From the NCBI GenBank assembly GCA_907163375.1, contig CAJQUW010015437.1, forward strand, positions 868,001-932,000: a stretch of 64,000 nt of DNA. Reading direction: 5' to 3'. The stretch is from Prostheceraeus crozeri (taxonomy: Eukaryota; Platyhelminthes; Polycladida; Euryleptidae). Under the pieces are notes generated by a model that saw only the letters and a list, made by a program, of their open reading frames with translations, was not told the DNA's origin and did not search any database. Both the position numbers and the translations under genes were made by a program. Shown here piece by piece: positions 36,786-49,149 of this stretch; the stretch's first letter is position 1; each line of letters opens with the position of its first letter.

Positions 36786-38888
36786 CTTTCGGGGCGAAAA
36801 TTTTCGCTACATTTTTTTGATTACCCGTTCGAGCAGAGTTAGTTTATTTACTAAAACTAATGATACGTTCATCGAAATTTAATGATTGAGGAAATATTTA
36901 TGTTTGCTTTTTTGAGGAGGCATTTTGTTGACGTAATTTTTATTTTGACTGACGACAGACTTTCAGCATTTTTGGAAATCCTTGAACAAATTAGTATTGA
37001 TTATCAGTAAGTTTACATCATAATAATTTACATAATTATGACATTATGTCCGTATTCATCGTAATTTAAATTCTATTCGATTGTGTATATTTTAGGTTGT
37101 AAGCCTATATGAATGATTTCCTTTGAAAAATATAAATTATGTTTCTTACTTCTTTTCCGGATTGACAGAATTTATTTGTTTGTTGAATCACATAGGTTCG
37201 GTTGGAATGCCACTTTAGAAAGAAGATAATGAATATATTCGATTATTTCTGGAAAAGGAAATATGTTTAGTTTTATGCAGATGAGTGTAAGGCTTAATTG
37301 CAGCTTGGAACTGGGTCCCCCTGAACGTTGTTCAGTATTAACCACTCTAGGTGGGGGTATCACCGACTACCAATCGGTTCTTTGTCGCCCAGATTTGCTT
37401 TTAAATACATTCATGTGAGACAATTATTTTTCAATCAAAGCGGAGCGATTCTCATGAGTTCTGATGACATAATATTGATTTGATTAGAATTTATTCATTA
37501 TATTTCGATATCAAACTCTCGAAGAATGAAGCAATGAAAATTGATTGAAATGATTCATCTTCTGTTAATTTGATAAGTAGTGATCATATAAATTCAAATA
37601 ATATTCATTTTCCAAGTAAGATGATATTTTGAAAACACCATGTACATCATATGCAAGTTAGAAAAGACTGCAGCATTTGAACTGCAATGCATCGCAAATT
37701 GGACACAATTCGCCGTCAGCATTAGAAATAGTACACGATTTATTGAGCAGCTACGATACGAAGCCATGACAGCGCTTCAACCATTTAGATGCTAAACATT
37801 AATATGGTCTTCTTGCATCTTACATTGACATACATCACATATTAGATGCATTGATCATTTGATAGAATAAGTATTAGTTGTCATTTTTTCATAATAAACA
37901 GACTTAGAAACAGTCATTTTCTGAAACTGTCGGATTCATAAATTTCCTTTCACTGTAAATTGACATCAACGTGTGAAACAAATTTATGAAAAGTAATTTA
38001 TTGAATGCAAATGAATAAATTTCAGTTGATTAAAATTCTCAGTCAAGACATTCAATTACCAAGTATTTTATCCAATATTGTATATATTTCAAACAACAGT
38101 CATTTATTCATGCACACTTAGAGATTTTGCTATCGTAAGATAATGCACAACATCGGAAGAGACATGTATTGCTGTTTATCGAAATTTATTACTCTCTTCA
38201 ATGAATAATGCATTACATTCGTATTTTCATTATGTAGAATTATCATCTTCACTTCATTAGTTTTCATGTGATTCATAGCAGTATAATTACTTCAAAAAAT
38301 AAAATTGAATAAAATATTACTTCATGAAATAATAAAAATATTGAATGAAATTGATAAATTGAAATAACGAATAAACGAAATGGAAATTTAGTTGATAACA
38401 ATAATTAATACAGCAAACAATACACATTCACATGCATCAACATCATGCGTTAGCATACATTTCTCAACTGATGCTCATTCATTTTCACCAATCAATGTTG
38501 CGCGTCTCATTGTGAAGTCAAAGATATTTTTGATCGACCAATAAGTTATATCGAGCCAACATTGAATACTTCAATTATCAAAATAGCTGTAGAAGAATCT
38601 CATGATGCACAGAACATTTCATGAAAGTGTAAATTGCTGTTACTTAAAACAGATCGACATTTTATTGCATGTTGATTAGGAATTAAATATATACATGTTT
38701 AATTATTTTGAAATTCCATGGTAGCTTATGTCAGGCTATCAAACGGAGCAACGATATAGCCAAGTCGAAAAATATAAGAAAATCGTGTACCTCACTCATA
38801 ATAAACATATGAAATGAGACATGAGCAATTTGTCGAATGGAATAACTATTAGACATACTCGAAAATCATGATGAAATTTGGATGATCA
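36786..38888. other. No gene recognised
   Basis: About 2.1 kb of AT-rich non-coding DNA with ATTCA/TGAAT-rich words. No repeat boundaries, frames or RNA genes were found. Confidence 0.4.
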
Positions 38889-40947
38889 CAGGCCTGTGAG
38901 TACTCCTCAAATTTGTTTATTACTCCTCAAATCCTCAAAAATTCCTCAAATATAGCTTAACTATGAGAAATTCCTCAAATACGACACACTACAGACTAAA
39001 TGTCGGATAATGTATTGTTTTTTGGCGAATGGCGATGATATGTAAACTTCCAAACAAGGAGCTAAGATAGAATCCTGTAACATGTACCCTACATCCATGC
39101 TGCTAATCATGAATCACTCATGATTTATTTCTTTTCTTTTTCTTCTCTCATGATTTATAACTTAATGATTTTTCTCTCACACACTTGGTAGATTTTAGAT
39201 AGCGTAATCTCGCTGTGCTAGCTAGATCTGATATTTTGATTGGAAACAGACCTGTCCTTTTATCATCTGAATGGGCAGACTGTTAAATAAAATCTTTTCA
39301 ATATATAAGTGATAAACATAATTTTGAAAAGAGCGACTTACTCCACAATTCATTCCACATGAGGAGAGGAGAACCGTTGCTTATCCTTCTAGTAAGTATT
39401 TTCAAATTTCTAGACATTTTAGGATATAATGATTTTCTTTTAGCCATGTCATATTTAGCACATCAAAAATTAACCAGTCGTTAGATTGTTTTTTTAATTT
39501 TGTTACGTTGAATACGTTGAATGTCGTTTTCATTTCTGCAAGCTGCAGGGTTGCAGATGTTCCGGTTCGTCTGGACTTATTTTGCTAAGCAGAGAAGTTG
39601 TCCTAAGTTATTGTCTGTCGAACTCACTCACTAAATGCTTTCACGTATTTAATGAGTGAAACACTGCGATCAACCTACAGAAATTGATTTTGTAAATTTT
39701 CAAATTTAAAAAATTTGAACACTTGCAATTTTTTACTTGTAACTTCATAATATTGCTTAGAATTCCAACAATAAAATGCACATTCAATTATTTTCATTAA
39801 TTATCTTGACCTTTGTCACAACCTTCTTTACATGTTTCTGCGACTATATGGCTGCTAAATGCATGCCTGTACTTCTTAAAGAACTTAAGGATATCGATCT
39901 TCCATATCCATTATATGATAACATATAGGTAGCCCAGCCCACTTGGATTTCAGTGCTTTTATCAACTGAAGCGTTTGTTTCACTCACTCTCTTCCATTTT
40001 ATTTCCGCTGAACATGAACACATCCGACGGGGTAAAGCGGATGGTCCCTAAATTTAGTGTCTACATGCCTCCTGGTCACTAGCGTGCGGGGGTTGGAAGC
40101 GTATGAAGCTCTGCTATCTCATGAGTCTTTTTGCAGCTACATTTTCCAGGGTCTGCCGACCGACATTTATCCTGGAGGAATTATTCACGTATAGATCGTT
40201 TTCATAATTTGCTGAACACAGGTTGGTGTGAAATTAGTGCACACATTGCTTATCGTTGTATGTGAACTTAGATTAATTAAGACATTGAACCACATAGTAC
40301 TGGGTTGGTAGATTTTCAACCTGGGTCTACTGCAAGATGTGGACGTCAATATCTCGGCGCAACTTCATGCGAATAGAGGTGATAATCTTTCACTCTTTGA
40401 CTGTATGAGACCAACAGCTCAACTGGCAAGCCTGTTCCCGACACTTGTTTTGTGTTGTATGAGAGAATTCATGTTCATTTGAATGTAGATCGGAGCGATA
40501 TGATCAATCGCTAACAAGTAACCAAAACCCACCAAAACTTATTCAGCATAAAGTAAAATGAATAAATTAGTGTGTAATGTGGCGTATCCTTCATGATAAA
40601 TTACTGACTTTTTTAAGTCACAGGCATTCCGTCAACGATTTTGAGCTTTCTATACTTATCGGTTACTCTCCTCCCAAATTTGTCTAACGTCCGTAAACAT
40701 TAATCGTTGTAAAGCCCCAGATACATGTGGTTGAGGATATATCCTACATTCAAAAAATTACAGTATACAAATCTGGCAAGCATCATTGAATTGGAGACGA
40801 TAGCGTGAAGCAGAGCGATATCAGCAGCTTGATCTGACATCCTCTGTTCGACTCATTCTAAACAGATAATACTTGAGGCAACAAATTAATTTCGTAACAA
40901 CGCGGGAAGTGATTATGACCAAGTCAGTATTCCTTCGCAATATACAC
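38889..40947. mobile_element. 2.2-kb non-autonomous DNA transposon, copy 2 (right end missing)
   Basis: Starts with CAGGCCTGTGAGTACTCC at 38,889 and runs collinear with copy 1 (14,058) at about 95% by eye, with small indels. It ends abruptly at 40,947 inside the sequence ATATACAC, where a hAT-type end (CAGGGTTGCCAACTCGG) begins. The missing part equals the last about 200 bp of copy 1 and is not seen after the hAT remnant. So the hAT either inserted here and later lost its right end with the remainder, or a deletion joined them. Confidence 0.8.
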
Positions 40948-41029
40948 CAGGGTTGCCAACTCGGTCACTATTTAGTGACCGGTCACTATTTGGTCACTAT
41001 TTTTTCCCAAGTCACTAAAAAATAGTGAC

Positions 41030-41289
41030 TCAATGCGAATGTAAAACCAATTTCAATACTCTCCCGATATGTTTAATGCCGAGTAAAATGAATAGAAAAT
41101 AAAAATCGCCAGACGTTTCGGGTCCAGACCCTTTGTCAATGGCAGAACACTTAATTTAATTTAATTAAGTGTTCTGCCATTGACAAAGGGTCTGGACCCG
41201 AAACGTCTGGCGATTTTTATTTTCTATTCATTTTACTCGGCATTAAACATATCGGGAGAGTATTGAAATTGGTTTTACATTCGCATTGA
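41030..41289. repeat. 260-bp near-perfect palindrome
   Basis: Arms of 130 bp centred on 41,159/41,160. Every pair I checked is complementary except one T-T mismatch near the centre (41,157 and 41,162). There is no spacer beyond the AATTTAATTT centre. Each arm contains CGCCAGACGTTTCGGGTCCA and TTCTGCCATTGACAAAGGGT or their complements. Such a structure could extrude as a cruciform. It looks like a foldback transposon or a recent head-to-head duplication inside the hAT remnant. Confidence 0.92.
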
Positions 41290-41544
41290 ATTATGGTCCT
41301 CCCGCCCTCTGCCATAGTGACCCCTTATTTCAAAACTAAAAAGAATTGAACAATAAATAATCACTAATTTAAGTATGAATATGTACACATAAAGTATCTA
41401 TACATTAAGCTCAGCTCTGTATGCGCTCGTATTAATGTTATACCTGAATGGGCGTATTTCAGAATGAAGAGAAACAAATAGAGAACAAAAACATCCACTC
41501 CAAAAGCAAGGCTCATTTTCAAGCACAGCACAAAAGTTCTTGGA

Positions 41545-42844
41545 TTGGAAAGCTCTTACTCTTTCAGCCCCACGAGATTCTTGGATGTTTTTCGAGTTTT
41601 GGAAACACTTCTTGACCAGTTTCCTGTCGTCTGCAAACTGGTAAAAATATGCAGCAGCAGTGATCTGAAAAGTATTGTCAGTCAACCACTCTTGCTGATT
41701 CATCTCGACCAATTTGTCATTCACCATAAACCTCTTTATGATCTCACATCTTCAACACAGGCCAATGGTTTGGGTGTACATGCAACTTTGGAACTCATTT
41801 TGGGTTTCCTGTCAAAGTTGCGATTTCGGATGGGAAATTCCATCTCTTTGCAACCGAGCGATTACTCTGACGAATTGTTTGATTGGAACGATGAACCGAT
41901 CAGTGTAGAATCGAAAAACGATTCGCTTTTCTTCTCTGAAACGCATCGCCATGTCGAAGCCAAATTGCTTGAATCCGATGATCAAGATTTGAAGAAAGTT
42001 CAAGATCTGTGGGTCTCGTACAACGAGGTGTTGTACCTTCGGTGTTTGAAACGGTTCAAAACTTTTCTTCAATCTGATGTAACTCTTGGATCTTACATTT
42101 TCTACGCGAAGCTAAAGACCATCACAAACACTGACAAGAAAAAATTTGCTGATCTCTCCAAAGCATTCCATGTTCCAGCTTTGGCTGTCATCGATGAACT
42201 CTGCGACATGCAGTCCAAACATCCAGATGATACTTTGTTAATTGTTGTCGATGACTCAAACTCATTTCCAAGGCTGATGGTCTTAGTCGAATCTTTTCTG
42301 CTGGTCGTTACGCACAACATGGAAGTCGAACGTGGCTTTTCTGTGATGAAATCCGCTGAATGTTTGAATCAAAGTAGGATGCGATCCTTGCTTTATGATT
42401 CTGTTCGTTTCGTGAGGGACCGCTTCGACCGCTCCAATTTTGAATGCTTTGTTCCGCCCGAACGTTTGTTGGAACGGATACAAAAGGCTGGAACACAGTA
42501 CAAGAACGAATCCAAACAATTTGTGCAGAATTGAAGGTGCTCCTCAAATGCTCTCCCTTCAGGAATCTGCTAACGTCTTCAAAAGACACACACCAAATGA
42601 ACTGAAAAGAAACATTCAAGCGGTGGACAAAGAGTTGAATGAGACGAGACAGCGAGTGGAGCATTTGGAAGAAAAGAAACGTCGCCTGCATTTGGAGCAA
42701 TCAAGTGTGTCTACCCGTTACAACAGAATTTCTGAAACTATAATCGATTCACTGTTCTCGAATTTACTAAAAAGCCCTTTTTCGGTCTTCTCTTGCCGAT
42801 GTGACCAGTCAATGTTTTTAAGTAGCTTTGAAGCAAATTTTTAA
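41545..42844 (+). pseudogene. hAT transposase C-terminal half with coiled coil
   Basis: Open frame to 42,534 with FPRLMVLVESFLLVVTHNME then VERGFSVMKSAECLNQSRMR, the hAT dimerisation signature. It is followed, in a shifted frame from about 42,530, by a Lys/Glu-rich coiled coil (NELKRNIQAVDKELNETRQR and onward to about 42,750). The frame starts without a Met, so the N-terminal catalytic region has been lost. The layout parallels the remnant at 19,950-20,830, but the sequences are clearly different families. Confidence 0.7.
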
Positions 42845-43173
42845 GTAGAGTAAATTGCGTTTATTGTAATTGTAAAAATTGTGTGCATCGTTTAAATTGT
42901 AAAAATAAAAATTTCACATTTGGAAGTGTAATTAAATTATGTTGACGATCTGTGAACTGGATCTTAACTTATGTGACGATCTTGTCTGGTTTCGAAATTA
43001 TTTCGGTAGTACTCTTGTAAGTATATTTACTTCTTTTGCTAATTGTTTTCATTATATTGTGATTTTTTAACCTCACAAATATCCCGAAGAATCCTTGATA
43101 AGTATAAGAAAATACAGAGAGAAGTCAGTAATCAGTAGATATCCGCAATTTTGATTTATCATTTATGTACATG

Positions 43174-43680
43174 TACAGGGTGGCCAATAATTTACTGACG
43201 GTTTTTAAAAAGCTATAAGTTATCTGGTTTTATGAATTATTCGCTGAAACTACCGAAAAAGACTCGTCTTTCATTGGAGATTTTATGAGACATAATGAAT
43301 AATCAGAAAGTGAAAACATGATAGATAGGCAGACCTTTATTTATGAAATATAACATCTTTCAAATGTCCTCCACCGTTCACATGGCATTGTTCAATGCGT
43401 GTCTTGAAGTTCTCCATTACGGTGAGAAGCATGTGTGGAGTTATCAACGCGATTTCACGCTCAATATTCATCTTGAGCGTCTGAATGTTCATTGGGTTTG
43501 GGGTATAGACACGGTCTTTAAGGTAGCCCCAGAGCCAAAAGTCTGGAGCAGAAAGGTCCCCCCCCAGAACACGAACCTTCGTTGACGGGTTTTTCAAAGT
43601 TCGTGTTTGGAAGCTCGCGAACTAAATTGTGTCCATCACTTTAGTTCGGACAAAAACTTGCAACGGACCCAGAACGAAAG
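43174..43680 (-). mobile_element. mariner-type transposon, truncated
   Basis: A terminal sequence TACAGGGTGGCCAATAATTT sits at 43,174 with its TA. The minus-strand frame 43,337-43,597 encodes the transposase end: SAPDFWLWGYLKDRVYTPNP, then TRIEQCHVNGGGHLKDVIFH. The D(F)xLWGYLK motif holds the third catalytic residue of mariner-like transposases. No second end was found to the right, so the 5' part of the element is gone. It shares only the CAGGGTGGCC end with the copy at 24,872. Confidence 0.75.
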
Positions 43681-44068
43681 ATCCACCAACTAACCATCAT
43701 CGAACCAGCTATGAACTTTATAGTCACTATATGCAACCCTCCCATGAACTTCAGAAATACTTTGAATGCCGGACTTGAGTAACTTCCAACAAACCTTGTT
43801 CAAATGAATCGGCTATAACCTTCAAACATTTTATTGATCTAAATTTGACTGGAAAGTAGGCATGTGATATGTAACCGAACCAATAGCCACATTATTGAAT
43901 TTTATCTAATAATACTATAATCCTCGTGCCTAATAATCACGGAGTATAAAATCTAAAAATCGTGTGATTCGATAACAATTACGAATGTATTACGATGAAA
44001 ATTACAAATGCGTCATCTTGCGCACCATGAGATAATACTTGTAAGTGTCAACGATGCGGGACAACCGA
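43681..44068. other. No gene recognised
   Basis: Short spacer between the mariner fragment and the last exon of the minus-strand host gene. It may contain that gene's 3' untranslated region. Confidence 0.35.
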
Positions 44069-44536
44069 TTAACTGTTATCCGAGAGACTGTCAGTGTCCG
44101 AGCCATCTGCATCCCTTGACCCTGTCGTGTTTATGGTCGACTGTGAGTCCCATTCATCGTCTTTCACAAGCCCGAACTCGGGGTGTAGTAAACGAAATGT
44201 AATCGCCTTCGAACGGTGCTTAGAACTCTTGATAACATTTGACATGGCGGTAAGGATTACACTCTGAGGTAACCTTGTCAAGTGGGCCGCCGTCGTGATC
44301 ACAACCCTGAAGAATGTCGGCAAATGCTCTTGTACACTGTATCGAGTTGTTCGTGACTTCCCGGTTGCAGCAAAATATTGCCAAATGTAAACTGGAGCCA
44401 ATGAATATAATGCGTCTCTGACTGTCGAATTTATTCTTTCTTTTGTGCAAAACTCCTTTAGACAATTTAGGAGGGCGTTCCTTCTCCGGATTGCGGGTTT
44501 ATCTGAACCCGACATATCTTTGTCGCGTTGGACGAG
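44069..44536 (-). CDS. Host gene, probable last coding exon
   Basis: A minus-strand splice acceptor (a run of T, GTTTTTCAG, ending at 44,537) opens an exon whose frame begins LVQRDKDMSGSDKPAIRRRN and stays open 155 codons to the stop at 44,069. It contains KEFCTKERINSTVRDALYSL, YIWQYFAATGKSRTTRYSVQ and ends in an acidic, Ser/Asp-rich tail (RDADGSDTDSLSDNS). I do not recognise the fold. The frame at the acceptor is compatible with the exons at 46,473-48,394, so it is probably the 3' end of the same gene. The donor that would join them is weak, and it could also be a separate gene with ATG at 44,515. Confidence 0.55.
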   Translation of the reverse strand, partial: LVQRDKDMSGSDKPAIRRRNALLNCLKEFCTKERINSTVRDALYSLAPVYIWQYFAATGKSRTTRYSVQEHLPTFFRVVITTAAHLTRLPQSVILTAMSNVIKSSKHRSKAITFRLLHPEFGLVKDDEWDSQSTINTTGSRDADGSDTDSLSDNS

Positions 44537-46019
44537 CTGAAAAACAAAAAAAATATGTGATACATGTGTGCAGTTCTATAGGAGAGTATGAGATAATAAG
44601 GTAGTGGTGCACTGGTGCCTGATTTAATTGATAGATTATTTCTAACTTCATTCTTTGGTACAAAGAAACCAGTGAACACCTATCTCGGTATCAGATGCAA
44701 ATTTTCGCCGATCTTTTTATTTTTAAGTGTATGTTTTCATGAGCTATTTTAAAACGTGGTTGCGAAAATGAATGCCTACTCCAATGACCTGACGTGGAAT
44801 TGATATCACGAAATTACTCGTTACCACATTGATCAGTAACAGTTGAAATCATCTCGTCAACTTCCGTATTACGCGGTCTCCCACGTCTTCGAGCTATCAT
44901 ACCATCTAGCCTTCTTTGACTTGGAGCGTCTTACAATGAAATTGGCTGGTTCTTATAATATTTCTGAAGTTCTGACCACTTTTGCAAACTCCTCACTAGA
45001 GTTGTGCCGGATAAGGTAACAGATGGTTATCAGTTAGGGTCAGGGCACTGCTGTTTGCCAAATTTTAATAATGTACAGTGTATAGGATTATATTTTATGA
45101 CCATAATGAAATGTTACAGGCATTACGCAGCCGTAATTAATCGATCTGATAATCATATGACTATAGCTGAATTTTAAAGTTCCCATGTTTCAGTTTTATA
45201 TCTGACATTTTTTTCTTATTTCTAATATCCAGAAAATGCATCATCACTTTCTAAAATTTTCTTGAGATCCATTGGCTATAAACGCAATATGGTAGGCAAT
45301 AACTATAACTTGTAAAGCGCCAGCCAATTACTAAGATTACTATTTAGACCTACTACATGTACTTTACTTTGGCTACCAAAAGCCTCATTATCCCTAAATT
45401 CATGAACGTAACTATTCTAAACAACTGCAATCCAAAGCTCCTCAGTATCAATACGAAACCCTCGTTTAACCCAAATTGATATCTACAGAAATACTTCTTT
45501 GGCCGCTTAAGTCTGATATTTCTGTCAATCTGACATTTTACACTCAATAGAGCCATACATACCAGATACCTGTCATCATATACGCCTCGTGCTGTCCTTC
45601 TATTACATCTAGAGATAATAGACCTGATACCACAGCAGCATTGAATGAAAATTGAAGTGCAATTGGCCTAACTAAATGTAAATTAAATGACAGATTTCCA
45701 GTGAAAAATATCAATACCTGTCAGAACCGGCCCAACTCTACTTCTCACATAATTAATTTCTGATTCAGTATTCGTATTAATGAAGTATTCATAATAAAAA
45801 TGAGATATATGACTATTGGAATCTAAATTCTACTATAGATCTGAAATTCAGATTAGGAATATTCATTCGTATAATTGAAGTGAAAATGTATTTTTATTAG
45901 AGTTGTACCGGTATCCGGTCGGATAACTTCCTATCCGGTACCCGGACTGGGATTATTATTTTTAACCAGTTATTGCATGTCTGTCATGTAAAATTATTTG
46001 TATTGAGCTAGGCCAATTT
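44537..46019. other. Probable intron of the minus-strand host gene
   Basis: AT-rich DNA without coding signal. Two similar words, AGAGTTGTGCCGGATAAG near 44,998 and AGAGTTGTACCGGTATCCGG near 45,899, look like the ends of hAT-type MITEs in the same orientation, but no partner ends were found. Confidence 0.4.
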
Positions 46020-46400
46020 CACTATAATTTTCATAAGTTCAAGTTCAAGTTTTATATTTATTCACTACAAATGATGTATGTGACACACTTCCACGATATA
46101 AAAATAAACGTGCATTAATTAAGTACAGTATACAAGTAACATGAAATAAAGAATAAGTCAAATTTAAAAGCGATAAACTGAAGACGAGATGCCAGATTGT
46201 TTTTGGAGGTATGCTTTCAAAAAGTCTATTACTCCATTTGACTTGTAATTAACACATATGCATCGTAAGTTTAGAGGCACTTTATTCCAGAAACTGCTTT
46301 CATACCATCTTAAACTGTTTTCGCCAAATTGTTTCGTCCTTACACGAGGAGTTCATAAGTTTCATTTGAACGTTTCCTAATACCAAAGTGTGAACAAAGG
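46020..46400 (-). mobile_element. LINE 3' end in intron
   Basis: The minus strand reads RTKQFGENSLRWYESSFWNK then VPLNLRCICVNYKSNGVIDF and a stop. This is the R...FG..S......FWN.LP..LR pattern that ends many CR1/L2-like LINE proteins, followed by a 3' tail of (AAGTTC) repeats at 46,028-46,046. It is a 5'-truncated insertion and lies between two exons of the host gene. Confidence 0.7.
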
Positions 46401-46472
46401 AACTTTTCGATCGACTCACAGGACACGTACGTGCTAAGCTCATGTGATAGCACGGGAGTAACTATGATAACT

Positions 46473-48394
46473 TCAGTATCTATAGTTCACTAGACTTAGA
46501 GCTATCGAGACAAGCGATGATCTCATCGTCGTTTCTGGCACTAACTGACGGATCGGGCTAGGCGCTTCGTCGGTGCGCATGGGAATTGAAAGAGGACTTC
46601 GACATCCATCGTTCACTGATGAGTTTTTCACAAACTCCTTGCAGAGAAGCCCAACTTTGTCTGCTGAAGATGTAGCCATAGAAGTACTGACTTCATCATG
46701 ACGAAGTGCTGGGATGGAGGATTTGTTCCTACTATCAGATATCACGTTCTAAGAATACTTCCAATTCTTAGAACTCCACACAATAAACCGACTTCCACCG
46801 TTATATCTTTCTATTAGGAATGAAATTTGAGAATGTTAAACGATTTAACCCAGTAATAATCATTCGGTAGGCCTACTTGTAATTGTGCCTGAATGACAAT
46901 TGGATCAGGTAAATAATTGTATTCAGCTTTTCCAATATACTTGTACTTATACTCAAGTACAATCGAAGTACTTGACCCCAAACCGTTTTTATTACTAATA
47001 AAGGTATTAACTTACATCCTCAGGACTTGTTGTGACTGGGAAGTGTAACGCCAGGAGACATTCTTTGTAATTCGACCTCTTTCGTACCTCCTCTCTTGAG
47101 CTGCCCATTCTTTGAATAAGCAATTCTTCGTTGTCTTCAGAAAATGAACTTTCTGTGGCAGCTGAGGGACCATACAGTTGGGAAGGTTCTTTGGGCAGTT
47201 GGGATACACATAAGTCCAATTTAGTTTCGAGAAGAGACAATTTTTCATTTTGGAGGCACTGTTCGGTTTTCATTGATATACACACGTTCTGAAATAGTAA
47301 ATTATACAAATTGAAATACTTGGGATATATGCAGATTTTTATTTCACACATCAGGCCTATCTACAAGATACTTGTATATATATTTTCAGAAATGAATGAG
47401 AATGTGATTAATGACACTTTATGATTTATTGTATCTTTTGTTAAAAAATTGTACTTTTCTGAAAATAAATCATTTATTCATTCAAAAAAAATATTCCCAA
47501 AACCAAAAAATAGAACCAATTTTGAAGTTTCAACCAAGTACAATTTTTGAGGAATAAAGTCCTTACATTTCATCATAACAGTAGGCCCTAAATAATGTTA
47601 TACTGATTCCAAGTGTCCTAAAAGTCTGCGTGCATATATTTGTAGGTTATTAATTCCCATGCACGCAGACTTTTAGGACAAAGGGTATTACATTATTTCA
47701 ACCAACCATTTCTGTTCCTAAGAAACTCACCAATATTTCATCTATTCTACTTTGAAGAACTTCAGGTGACGTAATTTCATCAATATCAACCTTCTTTCTT
47801 TGACGAATCTCAGGTGACACGGTTTCCTCTATGTCGACAATTTCGCTTTGAAGAATCTCAGGTGAAGTCTTGTCGCCCACGGGAAGGGATTTATTCACTG
47901 AAACAAAACCATCTGTTACATTATATTCCACTATTATCAAAGTTCAATAAGGATATACATGTAAATAACAATGCGAATGATATTGAATACGGAAAACATT
48001 TTATTTTGACTGATCTTATTTAAATTAAACCTCCAACCGTATCAAAATTATAAAATGAAACTAAAATTGTATTCGTCGTCAGAAAGTTGACCAAGCTAAA
48101 TTCAAATTGTCAAAAATGAATCACACGAACAATGCCACTAAAATTTGTCATTTGACTTAAGCAATTAACGAACCAAATATACAGCATCTGCAAGCGAACG
48201 ACTATTCTAGTGTATTTTTACACTCACTTTCCTTCTCATTTCCACTGGAAGTCGTGGCAATCTCTCCAATCAATGTAAGAAGAAAGGCCTCTGCTTTTTC
48301 TAGATCGGGAAAAAATCCTTTGGTTTTACCCTCCAACTTGCCCCATGATTCTTTGTCCGGCTCCGAACGAAGTTTGATCAATACATTTATGCGC
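46473..48394 (-). CDS. Unrecognised multi-exon host gene (four exons visible)
   Basis: Minus-strand exons with good splice sites and matching phases: 48,394-48,228 (acceptor TTGTAG, donor GTGAGTG), 47,897-47,731 (acceptor TTTCAG, donor GTGAGT), 47,288-47,016 (acceptor TTTCAG, donor GTAAGT) and 46,748-46,473 (acceptor TTCTTAG, open to a stop). Phases 1, 0 and 0 join cleanly. The first visible exon reads INVLIKLRSEPDKESWGKLE and EKAEAFLLTLIGEIA. The second holds three degenerate 15-residue repeats beginning SPEILQSEIVDIEE, SPEIRQRKKVDIDE and SPEVLQSRIDEI. The third has a helical Glu/Lys-rich part and ECLLALHFPVTTSPED. No domain is recognised. The first exon starts with an acceptor, so at least one exon lies further right. 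Confidence 0.65.
47615..47679. repeat. Small foldback element in intron
   Basis: Perfect 21-bp inverted arms starting GTCCTAAAAGTCTGCGTGCA (47,615-47,635 and 47,659-47,679) with a 23-bp AT-rich loop. It lies between exons 2 and 3 of the minus-strand host gene and looks like a tiny MITE or a structured intronic element. Confidence 0.8.
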
Positions 48395-48829
48395 CTACAA
48401 TAGTTAAACTGACTTATTATCGTTATTGTATAATAAAATAGTAGGGAAAAATAGTTACAAACTGATTATGACATGGCATGAATATACATGGTCTGGTCAT
48501 ATCAAAGCTCTATAGATATAGAACGAGAAAAATCATAGTGCACTAAAAGGGGATAAGAGGGCATAAGATCAGAACGATGTGAAAAACAAAACGTAAATTT
48601 GTGTTGCGAAATCAGGAACCACATTTATATAATTCGTCAATTTCACATCCTATCGTTCCTAAGATTTGTGATTGTCACTATGAAGCGAAGAACTGCTGCC
48701 ATAGGGCCTCTGATTACAATTTATCTGAAATGAAAGCCGAATTAAGTGACATCACGCGGTGATCTTAGAATGATATTTCTACATCTATCATTGCAGCAAT
48801 TACATTTCAAGATTTTCAGAGTAATGGAT
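48395..48829. other. Spacer between host exon and virus-like element
   Basis: AT-rich host-type DNA. By the splice acceptor at 48,395 it should be intron. Another acceptor-like site (TTTCATTTCAG on the minus strand near 48,727) is present, but the frame behind it closes quickly, so I do not call an exon. Confidence 0.4.
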
Positions 48830-48994
48830 AAAAGACTGTTCCAGGACACCATAAAATCAAAAAATAGTACTTTTAAAAACGACATAAATTTATGAATTTA
48901 GACCCTTTTTCAGGTTTTTAAGACCTAAATTCATGAATTTGGTTCATTCAAAAAGTACCATTTTTTTCAAAAATGGTACTTTTAAAAACAACAT

Positions 48995-49117
48995 AAATCG
49001 GAGCGAAGCTCCTCTGGCTTAAGCCGATTCATGAATTTGAACCCTTTTTCAGGTTATGAAGACCTAAATTCATAAATCGGCTAAAGCGCTAAAGCCAGAG
49101 GAGCTTCGCTCCGATTT
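48995..49117. repeat. Large GC-cored hairpin near the left end
   Basis: CGGAGCGAAGCTCC at 48,999-49,012, itself a hairpin, is repeated in inverted form at 49,100-49,113. The arms extend through CTCTGGCTT and AGCCGATT words and enclose about 50 bp. Both arms also match the in-gene palindrome at 56,412-56,440. Position near the element's terminus fits a replication or packaging signal, but that is inference. Confidence 0.8.
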
Positions 49118-49149
49118 GGGCGTTTTTAAAAATACACAATTTTCAAATT

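Larger units (their letters stand above)
40948..42844 (+). mobile_element. hAT-type transposon remnant with left end only
   Basis: Begins CAGGGTTGCCAACTCGG at 40,948, a classic hAT-like terminus, followed by repeated GGTCACTATTT and AATAGTGAC words that can fold back (40,963-41,029). A 260-bp palindrome follows (separate entry), then the C-terminal half of a hAT transposase. No matching right terminus was found before 43,170. The N-terminal half of the gene is missing. Confidence 0.65.

Noticed and set aside
44998-45960. A complete hAT-type MITE between the two GTTGT.CCGG words
   Set aside because: Both words face the same way and no inverted partner was found, so no element can be bounded.
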